A stretch of 30,524 bases of DNA from CBDUEV01 sp965366365 (GCA_965366365.1 CBDUEV010000034.1:1-30524); one strand, 5' to 3'; shown: positions 7,948-14,630, counted from the stretch's first letter. The notes: generated from the sequence alone by a model not told the origin. Made by a program: numbers and translations.

Positions 7948-8721
7948 ATGAAGCTCGATGGGAAGGTGGCTCTCCTCACCGGCGCAGGGTCCGGCATCGG
8001 ACGCGCCACCGCCCTGCTGCTGGCCGCTGAGGGAGCATCCGTCATTGCCGCCGACCTCAACGTCGAGTCTGCAGAGAAGACGGTGGCCGACATCGCCGAC
8101 GGCGGCGGAACAGCCATTGCCGTGCGAGCCGACGTCTCCACCGACAGAGACTGTCGGGCCATGGTCGACGCCGCCGAGGAGACGTACGGCAAGCTGGACA
8201 TCCTGTTCAACAACGCCGGCATCAGCCACGCAGAAGACGACGACGCGATCGCCACGAGCGAGGCGGTCTGGGACCTCACCTTCTCGGTCAACGTCAAGAG
8301 CGTCTTCCTGGGCTGCAAACACGGCATTCCGGCCTTGCGGCGCGCCGGGGGCGGGTCCATCATCAACACCGCCTCGTTCGTCGCCCTTCTGGGCGCCGCC
8401 ACGCCCCAACTCGCCTACACCTCATCGAAGGGAGCCGTTTTGGCGATGACCCGGGAACTGGCGGTGATCCACGCTCGGGAGAACATTCGAGTCAACGCCT
8501 TGTGCCCGGGACCGCTCAACACCGAATTGCTCATGAAGTACCTCGACACGGAAGCCAAGAAGCAACGGCGCCTCGTCCACATACCGATGGGGCGGTTCGG
8601 CGAGGCCGAGGAGATGGCGAAGGCGGTCCTCTACCTGGCTTCGGACGACTCCTCCTTCGTGACCGGAACCGAGTTCGTGGTGGACGGCGGAATCACCGCC
8701 GCCTACGTGACCCCCGAATAG
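7948..8721 (+). CDS. short-chain dehydrogenase/reductase (SDR), probably NAD-dependent
   Basis: The protein has 257 residues, the classical SDR length. The Rossmann motif TGAGSGIG is at 11-18, and Asp36 at the end of strand two favours NAD over NADP. NNAG is at 88-91 and the catalytic Ser143, Tyr157 and Lys161 (YTSSK) are present. The C-terminus has the usual FVTGTEFVVDGGITAAY. It is translated from ATG with AAAGGG 8 nt upstream, 12 bp after the GS-like ligase, so the two form an operon. Its last 19 bp overlap the 3' end of the convergent GNAT gene. It could oxidise an alcohol released in the same pathway; this is inference. Confidence 0.93.
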   Translation: MKLDGKVALLTGAGSGIGRATALLLAAEGASVIAADLNVESAEKTVADIADGGGTAIAVRADVSTDRDCRAMVDAAEETYGKLDILFNNAGISHAEDDDAIATSEAVWDLTFSVNVKSVFLGCKHGIPALRRAGGGSIINTASFVALLGAATPQLAYTSSKGAVLAMTRELAVIHARENIRVNALCPGPLNTELLMKYLDTEAKKQRRLVHIPMGRFGEAEEMAKAVLYLASDDSSFVTGTEFVVDGGITAAYVTPE

Positions 8722-9236
8722 CGGCCCGGCCAGCCCTCAGGTCCCCTGGTCAGGCGCATCCTCACTTCGTCTTTGCACGGATCCGACGGCAGCGGCTTCA
8801 CGTCGTTCGTCTCGACGAAGCCGAGCCCCGCGTAGAGCGAACGAGCTCGGTCGTTACCCCGGGTGACCCACAGCTCTACCTCAGAACAGCCCGCTGAGTC
8901 GGCCCACTCCACCGCCGCATTCACCAAGAGTGCACCCACACCCTGGCCCCGGGCCGGTGGAGCCACCCACATCGAGGTGAGCTCCGCGGCGGACGCTCCG
9001 ACAGGGAAGATCCCCACGATGCCGCACGGAATTCCCGATGGATCGACCGCGAAGAAGTTGGCCCCGTCGAGGCCGGCCGACCGGACGGCTGCGAGCTCCT
9101 TCCATCGACGGTCGGGAGCGGCGAGTTCGTCTCCGTACGTCGACCCAAACGCACTCGGCTCATCGGAAAGCGCCGCCAACCTCAGGCCTCGCAGGGCTTG
9201 CCAATCATCCGAACGTATCCGCCTCGTCACGAACAT
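8703..9236 (-). CDS. GNAT-family N-acetyltransferase
   Basis: The protein has 177 residues with the GNAT layout: IRSDDWQALRGLRLAAL at the start, strand MWVAPPARGQGVGALLVNAAVEWA with the acetyl-CoA pyrophosphate loop RGQGVG near 95-100, and the C-terminal NDRARSLYAGLGFVETN motif. The acceptor is unknown. There is no Shine-Dalgarno before ATG 9236; instead TAGTGT ends exactly 6 nt upstream, suggesting a leaderless mRNA. The 3' end overlaps the convergent SDR gene by 19 bp, so the two transcripts would be antisense at their ends. Confidence 0.92.
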   Translation of the reverse strand: MFVTRRIRSDDWQALRGLRLAALSDEPSAFGSTYGDELAAPDRRWKELAAVRSAGLDGANFFAVDPSGIPCGIVGIFPVGASAAELTSMWVAPPARGQGVGALLVNAAVEWADSAGCSEVELWVTRGNDRARSLYAGLGFVETNDVKPLPSDPCKDEVRMRLTRGPEGWPGRYSGVT

Positions 9237-9242
9237 GGAAGG

Positions 9243-9248
9243 ACACTA
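9243..9248 (-). promoter_or_regulatory. -10 box for leaderless GNAT transcript
   Basis: TAGTGT on the minus strand fits TANNNT and is separated from ATG 9236 by 6 nt. No ribosome binding site is present. This spacing is typical of actinobacterial leaderless genes. Confidence 0.5.
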
Positions 9249-9311
9249 CTGGCCGGGCGTTTCGGAGAGCAGCTACAGCCCGCACCCCGACCGGCTTCCT
9301 GAGATACTCCC

Positions 9312-9340
9312 TTGACGCGTCGCCCGACCTGTGCTCTACT
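9312..9340 (+). promoter_or_regulatory. sigma-70-type promoter of the sulfur operon
   Basis: TTGACG (9312-9317) and TCTACT (9335-9340) are separated by 17 bp, the optimal spacing. Transcription would begin near 9346-9348, about 10 nt before the first stem of the SAM riboswitch. The fit in position makes this one of the better promoter calls in the window. Confidence 0.7.
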
Positions 9341-9356
9341 CGCCGTGAACAACGCG

Positions 9357-9434
9357 CTCATCCAGAGCGGTGGAGGGACAGGCCCTACGAAGCCGCGGCA
9401 ACCGCCAACACGGTGCCAATGCCTGATCGATGAG
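9357..9434 (+). promoter_or_regulatory. SAM-I (S-box) riboswitch aptamer
   Basis: The conserved S-box core is directly readable: AGAGCGGUGGAGGGACAGGCCC, then GAAGCC, GGCAACC, and GGUGCCAAUGCC, in the right order and spacing. The closing P1 stem is CTCATC (9357-9362) with GATGAG (9429-9434). S-box RNAs bind S-adenosylmethionine and turn off sulfur and methionine genes. Here the aptamer heads an operon with an OsmC-family protein, O-acetylhomoserine sulfhydrylase and a CoA-binding protein, which matches known S-box targets. Two GC-rich hairpins follow (9445-9458 and 9464-9478). No U-run follows them, so control of translation or Rho-dependent termination is as likely as an intrinsic terminator. 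Confidence 0.92.
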
Positions 9435-9444
9435 TCAGCCGAAA

Positions 9445-9478
9445 GCGGGAGTTCCCGCTCGCGGCGCTCGTAGAGCGC
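9445..9478 (+). promoter_or_regulatory. tandem hairpins, possible expression platform
   Basis: GCGGG (9445-9449) pairs with CCCGC (9454-9458), and GCGCTC (9464-9469) pairs perfectly with GAGCGC (9473-9478). They lie between the SAM aptamer and the Shine-Dalgarno of the leader peptide (about 9491-9498). Their position suits a riboswitch expression platform, but no mutually exclusive pairing with P1 was established by eye. Confidence 0.45.
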
Positions 9479-9504
9479 GTCTAGCGAGACGAGAGGAGCC
9501 TGCC

Positions 9505-9603
9505 ATGAGGTTGTTTGATTCGGTCAACGAGGGCGCGCCCCGCCGCGCCGGCGACGTCATGTGTTGCTCTCGGGTGGTTCACCGGGGCAACCGCTCCACG
9601 TAA
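9505..9603 (+). CDS. 32-residue leader peptide with adjacent Cys codons
   Basis: GAGAGGAG lies 6 nt upstream of ATG 9505, a strong initiation site. The peptide reads MRLFDSVNEGAPRRAGDVMC..., with Cys codons 20 and 21 (TGT TGC at 9562-9567), and ends at TAA 9601-9603. The Cys codons abut the left arm of a 12-bp hairpin (9567-9578 with 9612-9623). Cys-rich upstream ORFs are known in mycobacteria to control sulfur genes by cysteine-responsive ribosome stalling. This ORF fits that pattern in content, position and target genes, although it has two Cys codons rather than a longer run. It is not known to act as a protein; a regulatory role is inferred. Confidence 0.6.
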   Translation: MRLFDSVNEGAPRRAGDVMCCSRVVHRGNRST

Positions 9604-9623
9604 CCGACGCCACCACCCGAGAG
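9567..9623 (+). promoter_or_regulatory. attenuator-like 12-bp hairpin over a second ribosome binding site
   Basis: CTCTCGGGTGGT (9567-9578) and ACCACCCGAGAG (9612-9623) are perfectly complementary, with a 33-nt loop that contains the leader-peptide stop codon. The right arm includes GAGAGG, which lies 12 nt before ATG 9637. The left-arm CTCTCG can alternatively pair with CGAGAG (9490-9495) at the leader's own binding site. A ribosome stalled on the Cys codons would cover the left arm and open the structure. No U-run follows, favouring control of translation. Confidence 0.6.
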
Positions 9624-9636
9624 GTATCCGAGCTGT

Positions 9637-9693
9637 ATGCAGCTTCGGCGTTCGATCACGCACGTGCCGGCGGCCGCCGGCGATTCGAGATAG
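9637..9693 (+). CDS. 18-residue upstream ORF before osmC-family gene
   Basis: ATG 9637 opens an 18-codon frame, MQLRRSITHVPAAAGDSR, ending in TAG 9691-9693. The possible Shine-Dalgarno GAGAGG is buried in the right arm of the preceding hairpin. The stop codon overlaps the start of the AGGAACC binding site of the OsmC gene and lies 10 nt before its ATG, so reading this ORF could open or reload OsmC initiation. Spacing from GAGAGG to the ATG is long (12 nt), so expression is uncertain. Confidence 0.35.
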   Translation: MQLRRSITHVPAAAGDSR

Positions 9694-9703
9694 GAACCAA
9701 CAC

Positions 9704-10225
9704 ATGACCACTCAGATCACCAGACTCAACGAAGTAGACATCGCCGCCGTCGGCGATCTCGCCGGCGCCATCCAGGCCGACCCCGCCAAGGCGGACACGA
9801 CGTGGAAGGCCACCGTCAACTGGGAAGGCGGCTTCCGTTCCAGCACCACGGTGCGGGATTTCGCTCCCGTCCCATCCGACGAGCCGGTCGGCCTGGGCGG
9901 CACAGACACCGCCGCCAACCCCGTCGAGCAAATCCTCGGAGCGCTCGGCAATTGCCTAGCCGTCGGATACGCGGCCGGTGCCACCGCAGCCGGAATCGAA
10001 CTCTCGGAGCTGCGTGTCGAGCTGGAAGGGGACTTGGATCTCCACACGTTCCTGGGTCTGCGCCAGGACGGCCACGCCGGATACCACGATATCCGCGTCA
10101 AGGTGCATCTCGAGAGCGACGCCGACGAGAAGGCCATCGCCGCCCTCCACGAGGCGGTGGTCGACACGTCACCTGTGGGCCACACCTTGGGCCGCCCCAT
10201 CCCCGTCTCGATCGACCTGGCCTGA
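9704..10225 (+). CDS. OsmC/Ohr-family protein
   Basis: The start is ATG 9704, with AGGAACC upstream; the open frame extends further but overlaps the leader. The 173 residues have the OsmC fold: WEGGFRSSTTVRDF, then TAANPVEQILGALGNCLAVGYAAGAT with the conserved Cys84 on the central helix, and a C-terminal DTSPVGHTLGRPIPVSI. OsmC and Ohr proteins reduce organic hydroperoxides with two cysteines. Here the second Cys position appears to be Ser156 (SPVGHTL in place of CPV..TL), so classical peroxidase activity may be lost. The place in a SAM-riboswitch operon with MetY suggests a sulfur-metabolism role instead. Confidence 0.88.
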   Translation: MTTQITRLNEVDIAAVGDLAGAIQADPAKADTTWKATVNWEGGFRSSTTVRDFAPVPSDEPVGLGGTDTAANPVEQILGALGNCLAVGYAAGATAAGIELSELRVELEGDLDLHTFLGLRQDGHAGYHDIRVKVHLESDADEKAIAALHEAVVDTSPVGHTLGRPIPVSIDLA

Positions 10226-10284
10226 CAACCGACCCGGATCGTCGCCCGCCGGCGATCCGGGTCCACCCATACGAAAGGCATTCC

Positions 10285-10338
10285 ATGACCCGGCCCCAAG
10301 CGCTCCGACAGACGAGCCCGTCGAGCGGTCCACGATGA
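10285..10338 (+). CDS. 17-residue ORF translationally coupled to metY
   Basis: ATG 10285 has AAAGGC about 6 nt upstream and opens MTRPQALRQTSPSSGPR, ending in TGA 10336-10338. That stop overlaps the metY ATG (10335-10337) as ATGA. The metY start itself has no clear Shine-Dalgarno, so ribosomes probably reach it by finishing this tiny ORF. No homologue is recognised, and a role as a coupling device is inferred from the geometry alone. Confidence 0.5.
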   Translation: MTRPQALRQTSPSSGPR

Positions 10339-11621
10339 CCGAGGAGGAACGCCGGTTCGGCTTCTCGACACGGTCCGTCCATGCCGGACAGCGGCCCGAC
10401 CCCGAAACGGGTGCGAGAGCTCAGCCCATCTACGCCACCACCTCCTTCGTCTTCGACGATGCACAGCAGGCCGCAGACCTGTTCTCCCTCCAGAACTTCG
10501 GCAACATCTACACCCGTATCGGCAACCCGACGACTGCGGCCTTCGAGGAACGGATGGCTTCGCTGGAGGGAGGTATCGGTGCTGTGGCCACCGCCTCGGG
10601 GCAGGCTGCCCAGCTCATTGCCATCCTCACCATCGCCCAGAAAGGGGACGAGCTGGTTGCCTCCCGCTCGCTCTACGGCGGCACCTACACGCAGCTCGAC
10701 GTGACCCTGCGGCGCATGGGTATCGATGTCGTCTTCGTCGACATCCACGACCAGCGGGCCGTCGAACAGGCGATCACTCCCCGCACCCGTGCCGTGTACG
10801 CCGAGACCATCGGCAATCCCCAAGCCGACGTGCTGGACATCGCAGCAACCGCGGCGGTGGCCCACCGCCGCGGAGTGCCCTTGATCGTCGACTCCACGTT
10901 CGCAACGCCCTACCTGTGCCGGCCAATCGAACACGGAGCTGACATCGTGACACACTCGGCGACGAAGTTCATCGGCGGCCACGGGGCGGTCATCGGTGGC
11001 GTGATCGTCGAGAGCGGCGAGTTCCCATGGGACAACGGCAACTTCCCGCTCATGACCGAACCGTCCCCTGCCTACCACGGGCTTCAGTTCTTTGAGAATT
11101 TCCGCGAGTACGGCTACCTCATGAAAGCTCGTACCGAACTGCTGCGAGACACGGGCGCCGCCCTCTCACCCTTCAACGCGTTCCTGTTGCTTCTCGGACT
11201 CGAAACGCTTCCGCTCCGCATGGGCCGACATGTCGCCAATGCCCGAGCCGTTGCTCAGTTCCTGCGTGACCATCCACAGGTGGCGTGGGTCAACTACCCG
11301 GTCTTCGATGACAATCCCTGGACCGACTCCGCCCAGCGCTATCTACCCGAGGGTCCGGGCGCCGTCTTCACCTTCGGCGTCAAAGGCGGCTTCGCCGCAG
11401 GTGTGGCCTTCATCGAGCATGTCGAGCTAGCCAGCCATCTCGCCAACGTCGGCGACGCCAAGACCCTGGTCATCCACCCGGCCTCGACCACACACCAGCA
11501 GGTACCCGCCGAAGAGCGCCGCTCCATGGGGGTCGGCGACGACATGATCCGAATCTCCGTCGGCATCGAAGACGTCGAGGACATCATCTGGGACCTCGGT
11601 CGTGCCTTGGAGGCATCGTGA
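10335..11621 (+). CDS. metY: O-acetylhomoserine aminocarboxypropyltransferase (sulfhydrylase)
   Basis: The protein has 428 residues and belongs to the Cys/Met-metabolism PLP family. FGFSTRSVHAGQRPD at the N-terminus, YTRIGNPTTAAFEERMASLEGG at 59-80, SGQAAQ at 88-93, SLYGGTY at 112-118, and the PLP-binding Lys211 in HSATKFIGGHG are all present. The long insertion with NFPLMTEPSPAYHGLQF is characteristic of MetY rather than MetB or MetC. It makes homocysteine from O-acetylhomoserine and sulfide. I place the start at ATG 10335, just before the conserved N-terminus; it overlaps the 17-codon ORF as ATGA. Its stop overlaps the next start as GTGA. SAM control of this step is well known. Confidence 0.93.
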   Translation: MTEEERRFGFSTRSVHAGQRPDPETGARAQPIYATTSFVFDDAQQAADLFSLQNFGNIYTRIGNPTTAAFEERMASLEGGIGAVATASGQAAQLIAILTIAQKGDELVASRSLYGGTYTQLDVTLRRMGIDVVFVDIHDQRAVEQAITPRTRAVYAETIGNPQADVLDIAATAAVAHRRGVPLIVDSTFATPYLCRPIEHGADIVTHSATKFIGGHGAVIGGVIVESGEFPWDNGNFPLMTEPSPAYHGLQFFENFREYGYLMKARTELLRDTGAALSPFNAFLLLLGLETLPLRMGRHVANARAVAQFLRDHPQVAWVNYPVFDDNPWTDSAQRYLPEGPGAVFTFGVKGGFAAGVAFIEHVELASHLANVGDAKTLVIHPASTTHQQVPAEERRSMGVGDDMIRISVGIEDVEDIIWDLGRALEAS

Positions 11622-12100
11622 CACCCCAAGGCACAGAACCGACCGCCGGCGACCGCTTGAAGATCATCCAGAACGCTGAATCCGTAGCACTGGTGGGCGT
11701 GTCCGCCAATCCGATTCGGTCGTCCAACTTCGTGGCCAGCTACCTCATCCGCACCAACCTGCGCACCTATCCGGTCAACCCCGCCTACGAGGAGGTACTG
11801 GGACTCGAGTCGTACGCATCGTTGGGCGACCTACCTGAGGTCCCCGACATCGTGGACGTGTTCCGGCGCCCAGATGCGATCCCGGCGGTGGTCGACGAAG
11901 CTATCGAAGTGGGCGCCAAGGTCGTGTGGCTGCAACTCGGCCTTCGGCACGCCGAGGCAGCACGCAGGGCCAGACAGGCCGGGCTCATCGTGGTGCAGGA
12001 TCGATGCCTGAAGATTGAACACGCCCGTTGGCACGGTGGCCTCCACTATGCCGGTTTCGACACCGGCGTGATCTCATCGAAGCGGCGACGTCCGGTCTAG
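11618..12100 (+). CDS. CoA-binding domain protein (YccU-like)
   Basis: The 160-residue protein starts at GTG 11618, with GGAGG 5 nt upstream, and overlaps the metY stop. It is a single Rossmann-like CoA-binding domain: SVALVGVSANPIRSSNFVASYL (25-46), YPVNPAYEEVLG, PDIVDVFRRPDAIPAVVDEAIEVGAKVVWLQLGLRHAEAARRARQAGLIVVQDRCLKIEH. This is the widespread CoA_binding_2/YccU family of unknown function, with the conserved late Cys in DRCLKIEH. Genes of this family are often next to metY-type sulfhydrylases; a chaperoning or sulfur-handling role has not been proven. Confidence 0.9.
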   Translation: MTPQGTEPTAGDRLKIIQNAESVALVGVSANPIRSSNFVASYLIRTNLRTYPVNPAYEEVLGLESYASLGDLPEVPDIVDVFRRPDAIPAVVDEAIEVGAKVVWLQLGLRHAEAARRARQAGLIVVQDRCLKIEHARWHGGLHYAGFDTGVISSKRRRPV

Positions 12101-12182
12101 GGACCGGAGCGGGTCGACGACCGGCATGGAACGATAACCTCGCCCTTGGTCGTTGTAGAAGAAACCCGGAAAGGGGGATCAC

Positions 12183-12839
12183 ATCGCAATCCGCTACCTC
12201 TCGGCGTTGCTGCTGATCGTCCTGTTGGTTGCCGGCTCGGCGTGCGATCGGCTCGACGACGACTTCTTCTCGCCGGTCACGACCGAGCCACCGACCGCCA
12301 CGAGCCAAGCCACCACGTCGACGACGGCCGCGCCGACCACCACCACCGTCTTCGTGCCGGCGCTGGCCGGGGCGGCGACCGGTTGGTCGGTCTCCTTGCG
12401 CGCCGCCGGACCGTTTCAGATCGGCATGACCGTGGCCGAGGCGGAGGCGGCGGCGGGCACCTCCTTGATCGAGGCCGACGACAACGACCCAGCCTGCTCG
12501 TACTACGTCTTCGACGAAGCCACCGGCCTGGCCAACCAGCTTCGCTTCATGGTGCGCGCCGACCTGATAGTGCGCGTCGACATAGACGGATCGCTACTCA
12601 GGACCATCTCTGGAGTCGGCGTCGGGAGCAGCACAACGGAGATAACCGCCACATATGGCGAAAGAGTTGTGGTGTCTCCCGGTCATCTGGACACGGTGAA
12701 CCACGACTACCTCACGTATATCCCCTCGGACGCCGCCGACCTCGACTTCCGGCTTCGCTTCGAGACCGTCGACGACGTCGTGACCACCTACCGAATCGGC
12801 AAACTGCCCGAGGTGGAATGGGTGGGCCGCTGCGAGTAG
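12183..12839 (+). CDS. secreted protein or lipoprotein of unknown function, possible AUC start
   Basis: The clear reading frame has TTG 12207 as its first canonical start, but that would remove the charged head of the signal peptide. AAGGGGG (12171-12177) is 5 nt before ATC 12183, and reading from there gives IAIRYLSALLLIVLLVAGSAC, a complete signal sequence with a lipobox-like Cys (Gly at -3 is atypical). A Thr/Pro-rich linker of about 30 residues (TTEPPTATSQATTSTTAAPTTTT) leads to a globular domain with GMTVAEAEAAAGTSL, two further Cys residues and a final RCE. It was not matched to a named family. Length from the ATC is 218 residues. Confidence 0.7.
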   Translation: MAIRYLSALLLIVLLVAGSACDRLDDDFFSPVTTEPPTATSQATTSTTAAPTTTTVFVPALAGAATGWSVSLRAAGPFQIGMTVAEAEAAAGTSLIEADDNDPACSYYVFDEATGLANQLRFMVRADLIVRVDIDGSLLRTISGVGVGSSTTEITATYGERVVVSPGHLDTVNHDYLTYIPSDAADLDFRLRFETVDDVVTTYRIGKLPEVEWVGRCE

Positions 12840-12845
12840 AGAATC

Positions 12846-12876
12846 GGCCGGGTCACCGGCCACGCTCGGCCCGGCC
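12846..12876. terminator. GC-rich hairpins between convergent genes
   Basis: GGCCGG (12846-12851) pairs with CCGGCC (12856-12861) around GTCA; an alternative longer stem pairs GGCCGGG (12846-12852) with CCCGGCC (12870-12876). It lies just after the stop of the secreted protein gene and before the 3' end of convergent prfC. No U-run is present. The rest of 12877-12976 shows no recognisable element. Confidence 0.45.
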
Positions 12877-12976
12877 CGTTCTCGGCCGCCTGGCCTTGGC
12901 GAGTCGGAGGCGGAGCCTTCTCGCCGGAAGAAACCTGGACCTGCGCCCGGGGAGTGGGCGCCGCCGTCGCGGCGTC

Positions 12977-14530
12977 CTAGGAGATCACGATCGTGTCGAG
13001 CAGGATGTCAGGGTTGTCTCGTCGGGCGGCTTCGAGGCGATGGACGCTCTGGAAGAGAGCCATGCGGGTTCCATCGGCCCGGGAGTACACCTCGCAGCCG
13101 CGTACCCCGGTGAGGGCTGCTGCTCCAGCAGCATCCGTCCGTCTCGCCACGGTGAACGAGGTCGGCTGGAGTTCGACTTTGGCGCCATACTCCGACTCCA
13201 GCCTCTGCATCGCCACCTCGTACTGGAGCGGACCAACCGCAGCCAGTACGGGCTGCTGATCACCCCGGTCGGGGTGACGAAGGACCTGGATGACCCCTTC
13301 CTCGTCGAGCTGTTCCATCCCGCGCCTGAACTGCTTGTAGCGAGAGGTGTCCCGGTTGTAGGCCTGCTTGAAATGCTCAGGTGCAAAGGTGGGGATGGGC
13401 GGGAACTGCACATTCCCCTTGGCGCTGAGCGTGTCACCGATGGTCAGGTCGCCGGCGTTGATGAGGCCGACGATGTCTCCCGGGTAGGCGAGATCTACGG
13501 TGTCGCGCTCCCGCCCGAACATCTGATGGGCGTACTTGGCGGCGAACGACCGACCAGTGCGGTGGTTGACGAGTTGGGCCCCGCGTTCGAAGACACCGGA
13601 GCACACCCGCAGGTAGGCGATGCGGTCGCGGTGCCGAGGATCGAGGTTGGCTTGGACCTTGAACACGAACCCGGTGAAGCCGCCATCGAGGGCAACCGAC
13701 TGGCTCTCGATATCCATGCGTGCCGACGGCGCCGGGGCAAGGTCGGTCACCGCGTCGAGGAGCTGACGGATCCCGAAGTTCCAGAGCGCCGAACCGAAGA
13801 ACACCGGAGTCGTCTCACCTGCCAGAAACAGCTCTTGGTCGTGGGCCGCGCCTACGGCGTCGAGCAGCTCCACCTCGTGGGCGGCGGCCGTTCCTGCGTC
13901 CCCGTGCGAGGAGAGGTCGTCAGCCTCGATCCGCACCTCGGTGGCCTCCTTGGCGCCGTGGGCGGTGCGCTCCATGCGCCACAGCGCGCCGTCGCGACGG
14001 TCGATCACACCCACGAAGTCCGGGCCCATCCCGATCGGCCAGGTGACCGGTGTGGGGGTCAGACCGAGCTGGCTCTCGATGTCGTCCAGAAGCTCCAGCG
14101 GAGCCAGGGCAGGCCGGTCGCATTTGTTCACGAAGGTGATGATCGGGACGCCGCGGGTACGAGCAACCTCGAAGAGCTTGAGGGTTTGGGCTTCGATTCC
14201 CTTGGCCGCATCCAGAACGATGATGGCCGCGTCGACCGCAGAGAGCACGCGATACGTGTCTTCTGAGAAGTCGCGGTGCCCGGGTGTGTCCAGCAGGTTG
14301 AAGACCTGGTCCCGGTGTTCAAATTGAAGGACGGTGGAGGTGATGGAGATTCCGCGTTCGCGTTCCATCTCCATCCAGTCGGACGTGGCGTCTCGCTGCC
14401 GGCCGGCTCGCGCTTTCACAGCGCCCGCTTCACCGATGGCGCCGGCGTAGAGCAGAAGCTTCTCGGTGAGTGTCGTCTTCCCGGCGTCGGGATGGGAAAT
14501 GATGGCAAAAGTACGTCGCGGCGCGGTCAT
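12977..14530 (-). CDS. prfC: peptide chain release factor 3
   Basis: RF3 is the GTPase that removes RF1 and RF2 from the ribosome after termination. From ATG 14530 (517 residues) the sequence aligns from its first residues: RRTFAIISHPDAGKTTLTEK (P-loop about 12-20), SDWMEMERERGISIT switch region, DTPGHRDFSEDTYR at 81-94 and NKCD at 135-138. Domain II and the RF3-type C-terminal domain (PTFAPEHFKQAYNRD...QFRRGMEQLDEEGVIQVL...GPLQYEVAMQRLESEYG) follow in order, so this is RF3 and not EF-G. GTG 14551 is an alternative start; neither has a good binding site. It lies 79 bp downstream of the ABC permease gene. Confidence 0.95.
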   Translation of the reverse strand: MTAPRRTFAIISHPDAGKTTLTEKLLLYAGAIGEAGAVKARAGRQRDATSDWMEMERERGISITSTVLQFEHRDQVFNLLDTPGHRDFSEDTYRVLSAVDAAIIVLDAAKGIEAQTLKLFEVARTRGVPIITFVNKCDRPALAPLELLDDIESQLGLTPTPVTWPIGMGPDFVGVIDRRDGALWRMERTAHGAKEATEVRIEADDLSSHGDAGTAAAHEVELLDAVGAAHDQELFLAGETTPVFFGSALWNFGIRQLLDAVTDLAPAPSARMDIESQSVALDGGFTGFVFKVQANLDPRHRDRIAYLRVCSGVFERGAQLVNHRTGRSFAAKYAHQMFGRERDTVDLAYPGDIVGLINAGDLTIGDTLSAKGNVQFPPIPTFAPEHFKQAYNRDTSRYKQFRRGMEQLDEEGVIQVLRHPDRGDQQPVLAAVGPLQYEVAMQRLESEYGAKVELQPTSFTVARRTDAAGAAALTGVRGCEVYSRADGTRMALFQSVHRLEAARRDNPDILLDTIVIS

Positions 14531-14630
14531 CGGCTCAACAGGTCTCGGCACGCACCGGGCGGACCCCGATGCAGGACCATGGTAGGGGGATCGCCACCAC
14601 TTCCGAACCGGGCGGGTGTGGTGGGACGGC

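Noticed and set aside
12146..14266. Long plus-strand open frame of 706 codons
   Set aside because: It runs antisense to prfC, whose G1-G4 motifs are intact, and its composition is the Arg/Gly/Pro-rich type expected of a shadow frame in GC-rich DNA.
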